27,250 nt of DNA, from NCBI GenBank assembly GCA_000320545.1, contig ADNK01000263.1, positions 1 to 27,250 of the forward strand, in the 5' to 3' direction. The notes beneath the pieces were generated by a model, which was not told the DNA's origin, did no database searches, and saw nothing but the letters and a program-made list of their open reading frames with translations. The position numbers and the translations under genes are program-made. Below are positions 1 to 13,668 of this stretch, piece by piece. Position 1 is the stretch's first letter. Every line of letters starts with the position of its first letter. Source of the stretch: Bigelowiella natans CCMP2755. Its lineage: Eukaryota > Cercozoa > Chlorarachniophyceae.

Positions 1-39
1 TGTTTTTTTTCCCCCCCCTTTTTCCACTTCGGGCATTTA

Positions 40-165
40 AATACTCCACCCCCCGGGACCTAATTTGTTGTTGTTGTGGATGGATGTTCCCGTTTCGGGA
101 TAGATAATAGGAACGGCTTTATCCTCCGTGCCGGGGGAGGGGTTCTCCTCCCCCCCTTCCGGGGG
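40..165 (-). pseudogene. Corrupted continuation of the asparagine synthetase gene
   Basis: On the minus strand one frame reads DKAVPIIYPETGTSIHNNNK and then GPGG. In asparagine synthetase the stretch after HRGPDW is an LAHERLAIxDPxxGxQP-like segment followed by a nucleotide-domain Gly-Glu-Ile-Tyr-Asn motif. The match is recognisable but broken by short insertions and deletions, almost all next to runs of C or G. Either this is base-calling error at a contig end or a decayed copy. I favour sequence error because the adjoining exon at 334-435 is intact. Confidence 0.45.
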
Positions 166-234
166 GATTATATTTCTTCCCCATGTATTTTGGTTGTGGG
201 GGTGGGCCGGGGGAATTGGCCCCCCCCCCCCCAC

Positions 235-237
<3 letters not shown>

Positions 238-275
<38 letters not shown>

Positions 276-516
276 GTGGGTGTGTGTGTGTGTGTGTGTG
301 AGTGTGTTGTGTTTTGACTACTGCAACAACTACCATTCCAATCCGGTCCACGATGAAGAAGCGTCTTGGCACATTCAAGCGCCTGTTTTCTAAGCTTTGA
401 TTCGGATAAAGATGAATCGAAGATGGCGAGGATTCCTAGGAGATAGACAGAAACATACACACGCGCACGCACGCACGCACGCACGCCCACAGATTAGGTT
501 TGCGTTTGTGTTTGTG

Positions 517-570
<54 letters not shown>
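238..570. repeat. Microsatellite cluster (TC, TG, GCAC, AT)
   Basis: Successive simple repeats flank the asparagine synthetase exon: TC at 238-269, TG at about 279-301, a GCAC-type run at about 457-486, and an AT run at about 523-570. On the gene's own strand these read as GA, CA and TGCG repeats and lie in its introns. Confidence 0.9.
334..435 (-). CDS. Asparagine synthetase (glutamine-hydrolysing), N-terminal exon, partial
   Basis: This exon encodes about 33 residues starting ILAIFDSS and ending LLHRGPDWN, with LRKQALE between. This is the N-terminus of the class II glutamine amidotransferase domain of AsnB-type asparagine synthetase, in which Met-Cys-Gly/Ser-Ile is followed about 30 residues later by the invariant HRGPDWSG. 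The enzyme makes asparagine from aspartate, ATP and glutamine-derived ammonia. The exon has a good acceptor (cctag) and a donor (gtagtt) and leaves phase 1. The preceding exon, which should carry the start Met and the catalytic Cys2, was not found; nothing between 436 and 1509 gave a convincing MCG splice. Downstream the gene continues into degraded sequence and off the window. Family assignment is strong from the HRGPDW motif; the gene model is incomplete. Confidence 0.8.
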
Positions 571-576
<6 letters not shown>

Positions 577-1509
577 TTATGTACATTATGAAGTGAAAAT
601 GTAGACCAACACAACACCCCCCCACCTTCCTCATATTAGACCAAAAAAAGTTATCGACTCTCGATATACAGCAGCAGAGGACACAGCTGCACATTACCAC
701 AGGCCGTTGGCCTGGTCGCTCGAAAGTCGCGAGCCAGAAGAGATGCATTTGGCCTTAGGCTGCGAGGCTTGAAAGCCCTACAGGTCCGAGAAAGGAGTGC
801 TTGCATCTAGCTGAGCATAGACAAGAATTTATAAAAGAACGAATAATATGGCTATGGCGCCACGTAAGATTTAGGCAGAAATTCTCCATGTTTTCCAACA
901 GCAAGGAAACCACACACAAAGGCGTCGTGTCGGTGGTGGCATGTTGTTCCCACTCAAACATGCAGCGCGAGGACATAGGACAGCCCAAACTTTCCCCAGC
1001 CTACGCTTATTCCCTAAAGTGAAAATATGTGCCGTAGACATGCAGGCTTGGACTCTACTTACAGAATGCGGACTACTTTCTAAGTTGATTACGTTGAGGG
1101 GGGGTTCTTCTGCGTTCTGTCTGCGAACTAGGTCCACAAACGCAGCAATTTTAAAGTTGTCGCATAGATAAAATGCAATGCGTTTTTGCCTAACTACGTC
1201 GACTAGCGCCACGTGGTTTTCTTTCCTGAAACGGTGGATGCATTGGAACTAAGAATTCCAATTTCGCAAGTCGTATTATGAAAACCGCAAGCGATTTCGA
1301 ACACATCTGTGTGCGTAGGAGATCTCCTGGAAACTTCCTTACGACGAGATTGGATTTTTGAATTTGCGACATGGCTTTTATTGTCGCAGATATAAATTAG
1401 CAAAATAGGTTCCGTCCATCACCAGGGCCCCGAGACATAACCTACTCCTCCCTCCTCCTCCCCTCCTTCTCCTCTCCCCCTCCTCCTCCTCCTCCTCCTC
1501 CTCCTCCTC
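436..1509. other. Region between divergent genes, no supported gene
   Basis: About 1.07 kb between the last readable exon of the minus-strand asparagine synthetase and the start codon of adenylosuccinate lyase. It must hold the 5' exon of the former and the promoters of both. Several modest open frames occur (for example 113 codons on the minus strand at 871-1212) but none shows a recognisable motif. A CTC/CTCCTC-rich tract at about 1441-1508 sits directly before the adenylosuccinate lyase start. No TATA box that I would defend was seen. Confidence 0.5.
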
Positions 1510-5949
<4,440 letters not shown>

Positions 5950-5977
5950 CGATGAAAGTGATATTTGAAACAGGACT

Positions 5978-5983
5978 AATAAA
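5978..5983 (+). terminator. Poly(A) signal of adenylosuccinate lyase
   Basis: AATAAA lies 29 nt after the TAA stop codon at 5947-5949, the expected place for a polyadenylation signal. Confidence 0.55.
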
Positions 5984-6484
5984 TGTGCGGATGCGTAGGG
6001 GCTGCATAATATGCGCATTTATTATGGAAACACGCATGGCAATAATGAACTATCTGCTCTGCTATGTTGCGAATAATGGAGTTTCATACAACACATAACA
6101 TTGCTAGATTATAGTTTGGGAATATGATGTCTCTATGCGTTGGACACAGTACATGCATTGGGAATGAATGATCACAGGCCAGGTAACGTTCACTACCACG
6201 AGCACACATCGCAACCGCGTAAAAAAAGTATCGGCTCAACCAGCCAACAGTAGACATCGCAACCACGGAGCAATGGGCATCGGCTTGAGCTAGCTAGCAA
6301 GCCACGTACATATAATACAATGTGTAGCATCAGAAATAGAGTGTGTGAACACGGCTTGAATTATTTGATCAAGCTAGCAATCAACACAATCTTTGTGCTA
6401 GTTGCATGCTAGCATGATTCAATTGGCATGCATGACTCGGACTAGCTAGCTAGCAAGTGGGGCTCCTCTGCTTATTCCTGCTCC

Positions 6485-6539
<55 letters not shown>

Positions 6540-7709
6540 TCTGTGTGCATATATTGCAAGCTAGCAAGCAGTGCGCTGCGCCCCCAACCGCCATGCCTAC
6601 TGCCCTGAGGTCCTGCTGGACAAACGATGCTAGGATGCGCCGCAGTGCGGCACAAATCTAGAAATCACACATGTCCAGACTCAATGAACGAAGCAATGTT
6701 GCGACGTGAACCAAATGGTCGATGTGCTGTCACTCTAGCACTGCGCGCACCCGACTTTGGGACTTCCAGGTGCGAGATAGCATCACGAGGACCATGCATT
6801 TTTGTTCTTGCAAAGTGCAGACTTTCCAGAACATTGAACTTTGAACTTCGCATCTGGACTGTCCACGTGTTTCAGACTTTGCAAAATGTCCGATGGTAGC
6901 GATTTGTCACTTACACACATGATTTTAAAATTTTCAAGTTGCAATATCAAGAAATGCCATTAGTCTTTTTGTCTAGCTTGTCGTCGTGATCCACATTAAT
7001 TGATTTGTTTTCACTCACTCATTCCAACAGGATGTGAGCGATCAACAAACCAACCCAAAGCGAGACAAATGGAGAATTCAAGCTCTGCACTCTAGACGGT
7101 GCTGAGGCTATAGACCACAGCACACCTTGTTTACATGTCGTCGCGAAAACCATCATCATCAACGCTCCAGGCATCATACAGCTAATCGATGATTTGACAT
7201 GTCCCTACTAATCCAACGGTGTCGGTTTTGGCCAGGTTGTTCCCATAGTATGGGAGTCCAAGGAGTCCCCACCAGCTATATCTATTACAAGCATTATGAT
7301 CATAATAAACCGAGATCGCAGGCCTTAGGAACAACAGTGGTAGATAATGTAACGGGCCATTTCTATCAGGAAGTAGTTTGTTTTCTGGATCTACGAAAAC
7401 AACATCCCTCCACACCCTACTAAGGAGACATATGAGCGAAGATAACCACCTGGCACTGAAGAAACTGAAGAATGTCTCTTTCTCTAGTTTTTGGATGGCA
7501 GCCTCGTTATCACGGGTCTGTGTATTATTAGTCCTTTGTGCTTGTTTCTACTACAAGTGCTGCCACTACTGCTCTCGAGGGAAGGTGAAGATGTCATTTC
7601 GCCACATACAACGAAAATAACGTTTCCAAAGTTATAGCAAGATTTCGAGAATGCATCGGCTATTCATATCGTCAAAAGATAAAGCAGCTTTCAAAGTGTT
7701 GTTATCAGG
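5984..7709. other. Spacer without a supported gene
   Basis: The spacer contains a (TC)n run at about 6489-6535 and an unusual density of the palindromes GCTAGC/CTAGCTAG between about 6285 and 6570. Open frames of 60-90 codons occur on both strands (for example 6627-6899 and 7378-7620, plus) but lack recognisable motifs and splice partners. The 3' end of the minus-strand orphan gene enters from the right. Confidence 0.5.
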
Positions 7710-8448
7710 TTAGTCGAAGTAGTGTAACAACGTCCACACTCCCTCATTTTCCTCTGCCACCTTAACTCTGGACAACGTTACTACAAATAAATAACATAAA
7801 GCATACCTCAAGCCCAACGAGGCACTTGTGAATTTCGCGGATAATGTTCCAACGCTGGCCCTGTAGTATCAAAGCGTCATAAGGTAGGAGCAGGAAGGGT
7901 GAGGTGGATGAATTCGTCGGCGTCCAAGAGCCCCACGCATCATACAAAGGAGACCACTTAAAGCGAGGATGTTGGGACGGGCATGATAATCACGAGCTTT
8001 CAAACCTGAACAGTATCTCCGTCGTGCAGATGCTCCGTTTTCCGTGATGCAATGTCCTCTACAACTGCCTACCAATGAATGAAGCACTACTGCATGGGTG
8101 TTGCTGATCGGTATATCAATCTATCCTTTCATTTGATGGAAGGAGATAAGTACTGTGAATCCTTTTCCATCTATCCATCATAATCACCACAACTATCGTC
8201 GTCGTCGTCGTCATCGTTATGATGATGATGATGGCCATCATCAAAGGCAACAGTACTCACTCTATCCACCACGAGAAGGCCAACTTTCTTGCAGTTTATC
8301 TTGGAGTTGTCGCCCCCAAAATGCACAAGAGCGAAGACAAGCTGCTTGTGATCCGTATCGTTGTTCGTTTTCAACTGTTGATGATGATAATGATGACGAA
8401 CAGGGTGCTTGAGAGGAAGATCGGAAGAGAGTTAAGGTAAAGTGAGAG

Positions 8449-8492
<44 letters not shown>

Positions 8493-9141
8493 CGCTTACA
8501 GATATTTATTTATTCAATACAACCTCACTTCGGACGATGATTTTCAACGCTGTCTGATTTGGACATACGAAAGAGAGACAGCGCGTGTGAGGGAGCATCT
8601 ACTCATTCCTCCTTATGAAATTGATCTTAAAAACAATCTACGGGTGGACATTGGTGAGAACAACTTACTAGCACTCGGGTAGCATCACTTTCTGGTAGGT
8701 GAATCACGGTCAGATTTTCGGTATCCTGCAGGAAATAATTCGAAAAATGTGAGACCACGTTGTGCTCGTTTAGTGTCCCCCCTCTTTGTCACCTCTCCTT
8801 CCCACACTCTCCCCCCACCTCCTTGGTTAGTTGAATTATTATTTTCCACTTTGCTGCAAGAGTCGTGAATTGCATCAACTCCAAACAGCGGGTAATAGTC
8901 CTACATTCAAAGGAGAAGGGCAGAGAGTATTAACCAGGTTTCAATCAGGCTTAAAGCAAGAAGGGGTTGAGCGTATTGCTATCCGTTTTACCGACAAACG
9001 CCCTTCGACGAGGCAATAAGAGCGAATTTCGGGAGGATTCCTGCATAGTTGTGTGAGGAAGGAACAGGGGCAAGGAAAAAATTACTACTAAACGATGAAT
9101 ATCCATCTTTTCTCTATTACTCAATTACCCCCCCCTCTCCT

Positions 9142-9180
<39 letters not shown>

Positions 9181-9978
9181 TCTCTCTCTCTTTCTCTCTC
9201 CTTCACACACTTTGTTACGTCCTCTGCCAAGACAGAAAGCTGGAATAGCTCTTCGTAGTTGTGGTTATACCAATTGTAGCAGTCTACTAACCTGATATTA
9301 TTTATCATAAGAAGGGAGGGGCAGGATAACGATAACCTGTGTACAACTCGTGCATCAAAACGACACCCTCATGTCCCCTCTTGGAGCACACAGTATCCTC
9401 TCGTTATCCCCCATTCTCACACCAACATCATACGCTCGAGATTTTGTTGTTCAGACCAAATGTAATTTTGCGTTCCGATGTATATTAATGCCGTCGCCAC
9501 AGTCGTCAAGAGTGGATTGTTTAACTGAAGTTTAAGGTATAGCGGGGTCACGGGAGGGGGGTGAATATGCACTAAAATATTGATACTTACGTATACTAAC
9601 TTAAGTATAGATACTTACGTGTAGAACATCGTGTTCCTACATTTTAACACTCTCAAACGATCACGATATTGGTTGATTGATATGTCGTCTTCAGGTTGGT
9701 TCCGTGATAATCCAACAGATACTTAGAGTTGTATGTGTCTCAAACGAGTGCTCTGAAGTGTGGTATACTGACACAAAGAGATAGCGAGAAGGTAGTACCA
9801 TCTTATCGACGATGTCCTTGATTTTTGGACGTGCTGTCTTGGATGAAAAAACCCTGCCTGGCTGTCCTGCCTTCAGGATTGACCGATTTCTTGCTAACTG
9901 ACGAGGAAACTGGAGGGTTCTAAGGCACGAGAAATCTCGTCTCCTTCCCGCCTGAAGTACATGTACTACCCTCCTCAT
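7710..9978 (-). CDS. Orphan 284-aa protein with mitochondrial-type presequence, 10 exons
   Basis: Exons in order of transcription: 9978-9799, 9524-9434, 9040-8992, 8900-8819, 8725-8669, 8553-8524, 8374-8261, 8056-8006, 7956-7807, 7760-7710. All phases agree and the sum is 285 codons with stop. Strong sites include acceptors tttcctgcag and ccaaatcag and donors gtaagt and gtgagt. The N-terminus (MRRVVHVLQAGRRRDFSCLR and on to about residue 50) is Arg-rich, nearly free of acid and contains RVFSS, as in a mitochondrial presequence. The rest mixes helical segments (LELMQFTTLAAKWKIIIQL, TALKIIVRSE) with LVFALVHFGGDNSKINCKK and a Trp-rich C-terminal part (PLYDAWGSW, LQGQRWNIIREIHKC). I do not recognise the family. 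The first intron has two further consensus donors, so exons 1-2 are the least certain; the last three acceptors are weak in pyrimidines. Confidence 0.7.
8447..8489. repeat. (GA)n microsatellite in an orphan-gene intron
   Basis: On the gene's sense strand this reads (TC)n and lies between the 8524-8553 and 8261-8374 exons, where it can serve as part of the pyrimidine tract. Confidence 0.88.
9147..9202. repeat. (TC)n microsatellite in orphan-gene intron 2
   Basis: Interrupted TC run in the 393-nt intron between exons 2 and 3 of the minus-strand gene; purine-rich on the sense strand. Confidence 0.85.
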
Positions 9979-10463
9979 ACTGAGCGAGAACCGGGGCACG
10001 TGCTGGGCAGTATGTATTTGATTCGGCTCGGGTGGAAATCCTAGGAAATCCTGTAAAATATAGTTAATTTCTTCTCTGCGACAAGGTAAAATGATGGATT
10101 TTAGTGATCAGAGTACTCAACATATCATTGCCTCGGATTCTCAACAATGAGTAAAACTATAAAAAGGATGCGAAGAGAATGGGCAGACGACCCAAAGGAT
10201 GGTTTCCGCCGATTTTCACCTTAAAATAACCGAGGAGATAAAAAATATTGATAGCTCCTGTGAGAGACCCCTTTAGACAAGAACTTCGCTCCTTTTTTAT
10301 ACGAAAACGGTACTGCAGGCGCGCAACCAAAGTCTTCCTCGTTTACCACCAATAAGTTCACTACTTTCTTTGTCGCAATCGAAAATGGAATTACGAGAAA
10401 TGCATGGATTCTGGATTCTGCGACAAGAGTTTTGCACTTGCCGCAGCGTAAAACATCTAAAAA
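9979..10463. other. Divergent upstream region between orphan gene and SAP-like gene
   Basis: 485 bp separates the start codons of two divergently transcribed genes. An A/T-rich box (ctataaaaagg) lies at about 10157, some 300 bp before the plus-strand start codon; its role is uncertain. No gene is supported here. Confidence 0.45.
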
Positions 10464-12216
10464 ATGGCGCCCGGAACGGCCCGACCCCTAAAGAGCACGG
10501 CCGTCTCCCTCGCACTCCTTCTTTTTACCTTATACTCCGTCCTAATCAATACATCGAATAGAAATACTAATTCTAAATTGGAGGTGGCCTTTTCAAAGAG
10601 AGGAGGAGTTAATGGAGCACCAAGATGCCGAATCGCCAGCAGAATTTCTACATTGCCCATACATACCACATCTCCACATCGCTACCATAGTCGTCCCTCT
10701 CTTCGCCTCTTTCCCGTTCAGGCAGGAGATCCGATCGACAAAATGAGGGTATTTTTTCCTCTTAGAAGTCATTTGGAACATCATTGCTGTGCTGACTCTT
10801 ACCCCTTCGTTACTAGAGCGCAGACGTACGGAAAACACAATTTACACGTCGAGTGAATGCATCGAATTTGAGTGGATGCTTCGTGATGCCTATGAATTTT
10901 TCAGAAGAGTAGCTCCAGATCATTGATTCTCTTCCTTCGATCCTCTTTGTTCTGTACGTTTGTCTACATTCTAGGCTTCAAGCATTCGAAAGGAGTTAGA
11001 TGATCTTGGCGTCACCTACACAGACTGCTTCGGTAAACGTTATGCACCACACGTCCACATCGTTAAGTTAGCTCATCAGGAAAAAGTTCATGAAGAGTAA
11101 CTTGTATAGATAAGTAAATATGTTACATATATATGTAAATATACTTGCAAATAGACAAACAAGATCTGGTGAAGAGACTTGACGAAGCTAGGAATGGCAG
11201 AATAGACCCTAAATTCAAGAAGAAGGCATCTTCATCATCATCCGCTGCTGCATCGCCATCAACATCATCATCATCATCATCACCCGTTGAAACTGTCGTC
11301 GACGTGATAGAACCAGAGGTTTGATCACAATGAACTACGATGCCACAGACTAAAATGTGCTAATTTGATCTAAAATGGCCTCCTCCTCCTCATCATCCTA
11401 TTCCTCCTTCTTTTTTTTTCCTACTACCGCCGCCACCACAACCCATCACCTATATCCATATTTCAGGTTATCGAGCCAGACTACTACAAATCGGGATCAT
11501 CATCATCATCATCGTCGTCGTCGTCATTCGGGTCTTCCTCATCAGGATTTGATCAGCAAACGTTCACTCAAGAGAGCTACAGTAGCAGTAGGAGGGGAGA
11601 AAGGGACGCTAGAAGTTCATTTGATGCCGACGACTACGTTCAGACCGAAACTAAAAAATCGGGTGAGTTTTACGACAACAAATGAAGACCAAATAAACGA
11701 TTGTTAGAGCAAGGCAGATATAATAATATATTGGTACTGTTTGTGAAGAGGTGTGATTGTTCATCTAACAAAGCGATGATGTTATCGTATACGCACATTA
11801 GAATGGGGAAGCTACCCAGATAGTGAGGACTTCTTTACTCGAGGCAGAGTTGGCGGCTCAAGATTCGAGTCGCCTCCAATAAACAGGTATTATTGGTTCA
11901 ATGCACCTTTGTTCTGTGTACAATTCAAATGTAACATCTACTTGTATGTCTGCGTGTTTGTGCCTGTCTCCCTCTCCCTCACTGCTCTCTCTTGTGAGTG
12001 TGTGTGGTGTAGTTCCATCATGCGCAAATATACGTTGAAATTGTGGCGTTCTCTGCCTCCCTTTTTCTTGGCCTGTGCACGAATAGAGGGCTAGAATCAG
12101 AAGAGGCAATGAGTTTCTTGGAAACATTCTACAAAGAATTTCCCGAGGTAGTTGAGTTTATGTGTACTGTATTTGTGTGTGTGTGTGTGTGTGTGTGTGT
12201 GGCTATGTGCTGCACA

Positions 12217-12254
<38 letters not shown>

Positions 12255-13024
12255 TATATAATTTTCAGTATACATGTGATGTTTATTTAAAATACTGTTT
12301 TGGGTGCCTGCACGGGTGGAGCGAAGATTTTGTATGAAATGACGCAGCACGTGTACGTAATGACGATGGCGACGAAAATGAATTGACAGTTATAAGAAAA
12401 TGATTTCCCTTAATCAAGCTTTTCTTCTGTTGACGGATCATAGGTGCGAAAGGTCGTCGACTTCTTCGAGAATCCCTGGGTTGTTTGTTGCTCCAACCCC
12501 CTCCTTATGAAGCATTAACACGCGGACGCTATGGGATCTATTTCTTAGTCATCATCCGATTTCATTTGGAATATTGCCGCTAATCTAGCCCATAAATCTT
12601 GCGTTAAACATGCACACTGCGTACAATACACATCAGGTTAAACGTGTTCTATCGGTGATAAGCAATCCCATTGTTGCGATACCCCTTGGCCTCATCGTCG
12701 GCTTCTATATGCTCAAGGTATTTCCAAAACCTGAGGAAGACAACACTCACACTACCGAGTTTTATTATATACGCTGTTGACATAAACTCATCGATGATGC
12801 CTCTCATGTTATGTTCATCGATTATCTTGATTTGAGACCTATTGTGGTGGGGCGACGCTTCCAGTGATACACGAACGATTTCAGCCCTCTTGAGGGAATC
12901 CTAATGTCGTTGTTTATTTGCTTATACCTTCTCTCAGTTTTTCTTCTTCTTGCCGACGTTGCTCTTTCTGTGTGTGGGAGGAGGTGCTGCTTATGCTTAC
13001 ATTCGCAGCAAGTTCAAGTTGTGA
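10464..13024 (+). CDS. Probable plastid membrane protein with SAP-like helix pair, 9 exons
   Basis: Exons: 10464-10748, 10975-11032, 11155-11318, 11467-11662, 11802-11886, 12087-12147, 12444-12479, 12637-12717, 12938-13024. All phases agree; 350 aa. Residues 13-28 form a hydrophobic signal (TAVSLALLLFTLYSVLI); residues 29-85 are rich in R, S, T and N with few acids. Together they look like a two-part leader for a complex plastid, perhaps cut near LFPVQ-AGD. Residues 96-125 (IRKELDDLGVTYTDCF, then DKQDLVKRLDEAR) are a SAP-like helix pair, a fold that often appears in proteins of photosynthetic protists as ELxxLGxxxxDCFxKxxLxxRL. A Ser-rich linker follows, with an acidic and Tyr-containing stretch. 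The C-terminus has two membrane segments: PIVAIPLGLIVGFYML and a segment starting LPTLLFLCVGGGAAYAY, ending SKFKL. The function is unknown; a tail-anchored organelle membrane adaptor is one possibility. Confidence 0.82.
12172..12262. repeat. (GT)n and (TA)n microsatellites in intron 6
   Basis: A GT run (about 12174-12200) and a TA run (about 12219-12250) lie in the intron between exons 6 and 7 of the SAP-like gene. Confidence 0.88.
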
Positions 13025-13072
13025 TGCATGTACTAGCGAATGTAACTTTAAATAGCCGTGGGTAAAAGTGAA

Positions 13073-13078
13073 AATAAA
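13073..13078 (+). terminator. Poly(A) signal of the SAP-like gene
   Basis: AATAAA occurs about 50 nt after the TGA stop at 13022-13024. Confidence 0.5.
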
Positions 13079-13668
13079 TATCTAGGTGTAATTAGTATCG
13101 CCGATTATTACATGTTGCACCTAGCTGGCGGCATTGAGACATCGCTGCGGTCGATCATGCATGTATATGTCAAGTAGCCATATCTAGACATAGAAATTGT
13201 TCTCATGTGTGTATACATATATGCTTTAACCAGAGACAGGCAGCGCAGCAGCCTTGGAGCCTAGCTAGCTAGGTATGCTGACTGACCGGTGGCACAGGCT
13301 AGCAGGCAACGTACAACGCGTACATCTAGATATACGCATACGCTACGTCAAACCCATGCGCTTATGAGACACGATATGCGCATATATGAGCTTAGTTAGA
13401 AGTACTACGCGACACAAAAAGTTATAAGTCCACAACGCATGCGGTCTTTCCAACTTAGCGTATATAAATACGTACCGTCCGGCCGCGCACTATTAGTCAG
13501 CTAATGCTGGCTTATAAGGCGCAGCATTAAAAAAGAAGCTACGGCAACGCATGCGACAGTATCGTTACAATATGCACCAAAAAGAATCTAAAGACTGGCA
13601 TTGTAATGGTTGTATTTGTTGAACTTGCAAGCCATATATTTATACAAAGCTATGGTATAATGGACGTA
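13079..13668. other. Spacer between converging genes
   Basis: The 3' ends of the SAP-like gene and the FLZ gene face each other here. The sequence has scattered palindromes (CTAGCTAGCTAGG near 13262, several ATGCAT/GCATGC types) but no supported gene or RNA. Confidence 0.5.

Noticed and set aside
494-748. ATGTGC near 690 (minus) as the Met-Cys start exon of asparagine synthetase
   Set aside because: Reads MCSC with no GT donor leaving the phase needed by the exon at 334-435.
871-1212. 113-codon open frame on the minus strand between the asparagine synthetase exon and adenylosuccinate lyase
   Set aside because: No motif and no splice link to the HRGPDW exon.
7182-7620. Overlapping 60-80-codon frames on both strands, one with a hydrophobic stretch (SRVCVLLVLCACFYY)
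   Set aside because: No conserved motif, no supporting splice sites and the frames overlap on opposite strands.
8155-8440. Plus-strand open frames over 8155-8440
   Set aside because: They are shadows of a minus-strand exon with better splice signals and of trinucleotide repeats.
9117-9308. Minus-strand exon candidate containing VDCYNWYNHNYEELFQ
   Set aside because: It ends in a plausible donor, but its phase cannot be joined to the exon at 8992-9040, while skipping it gives a clean frame.
11840-11880. GATTCGAGTC resembling a tRNA T-loop
   Set aside because: It lies in a phase-consistent coding exon and no acceptor or D arms are nearby.
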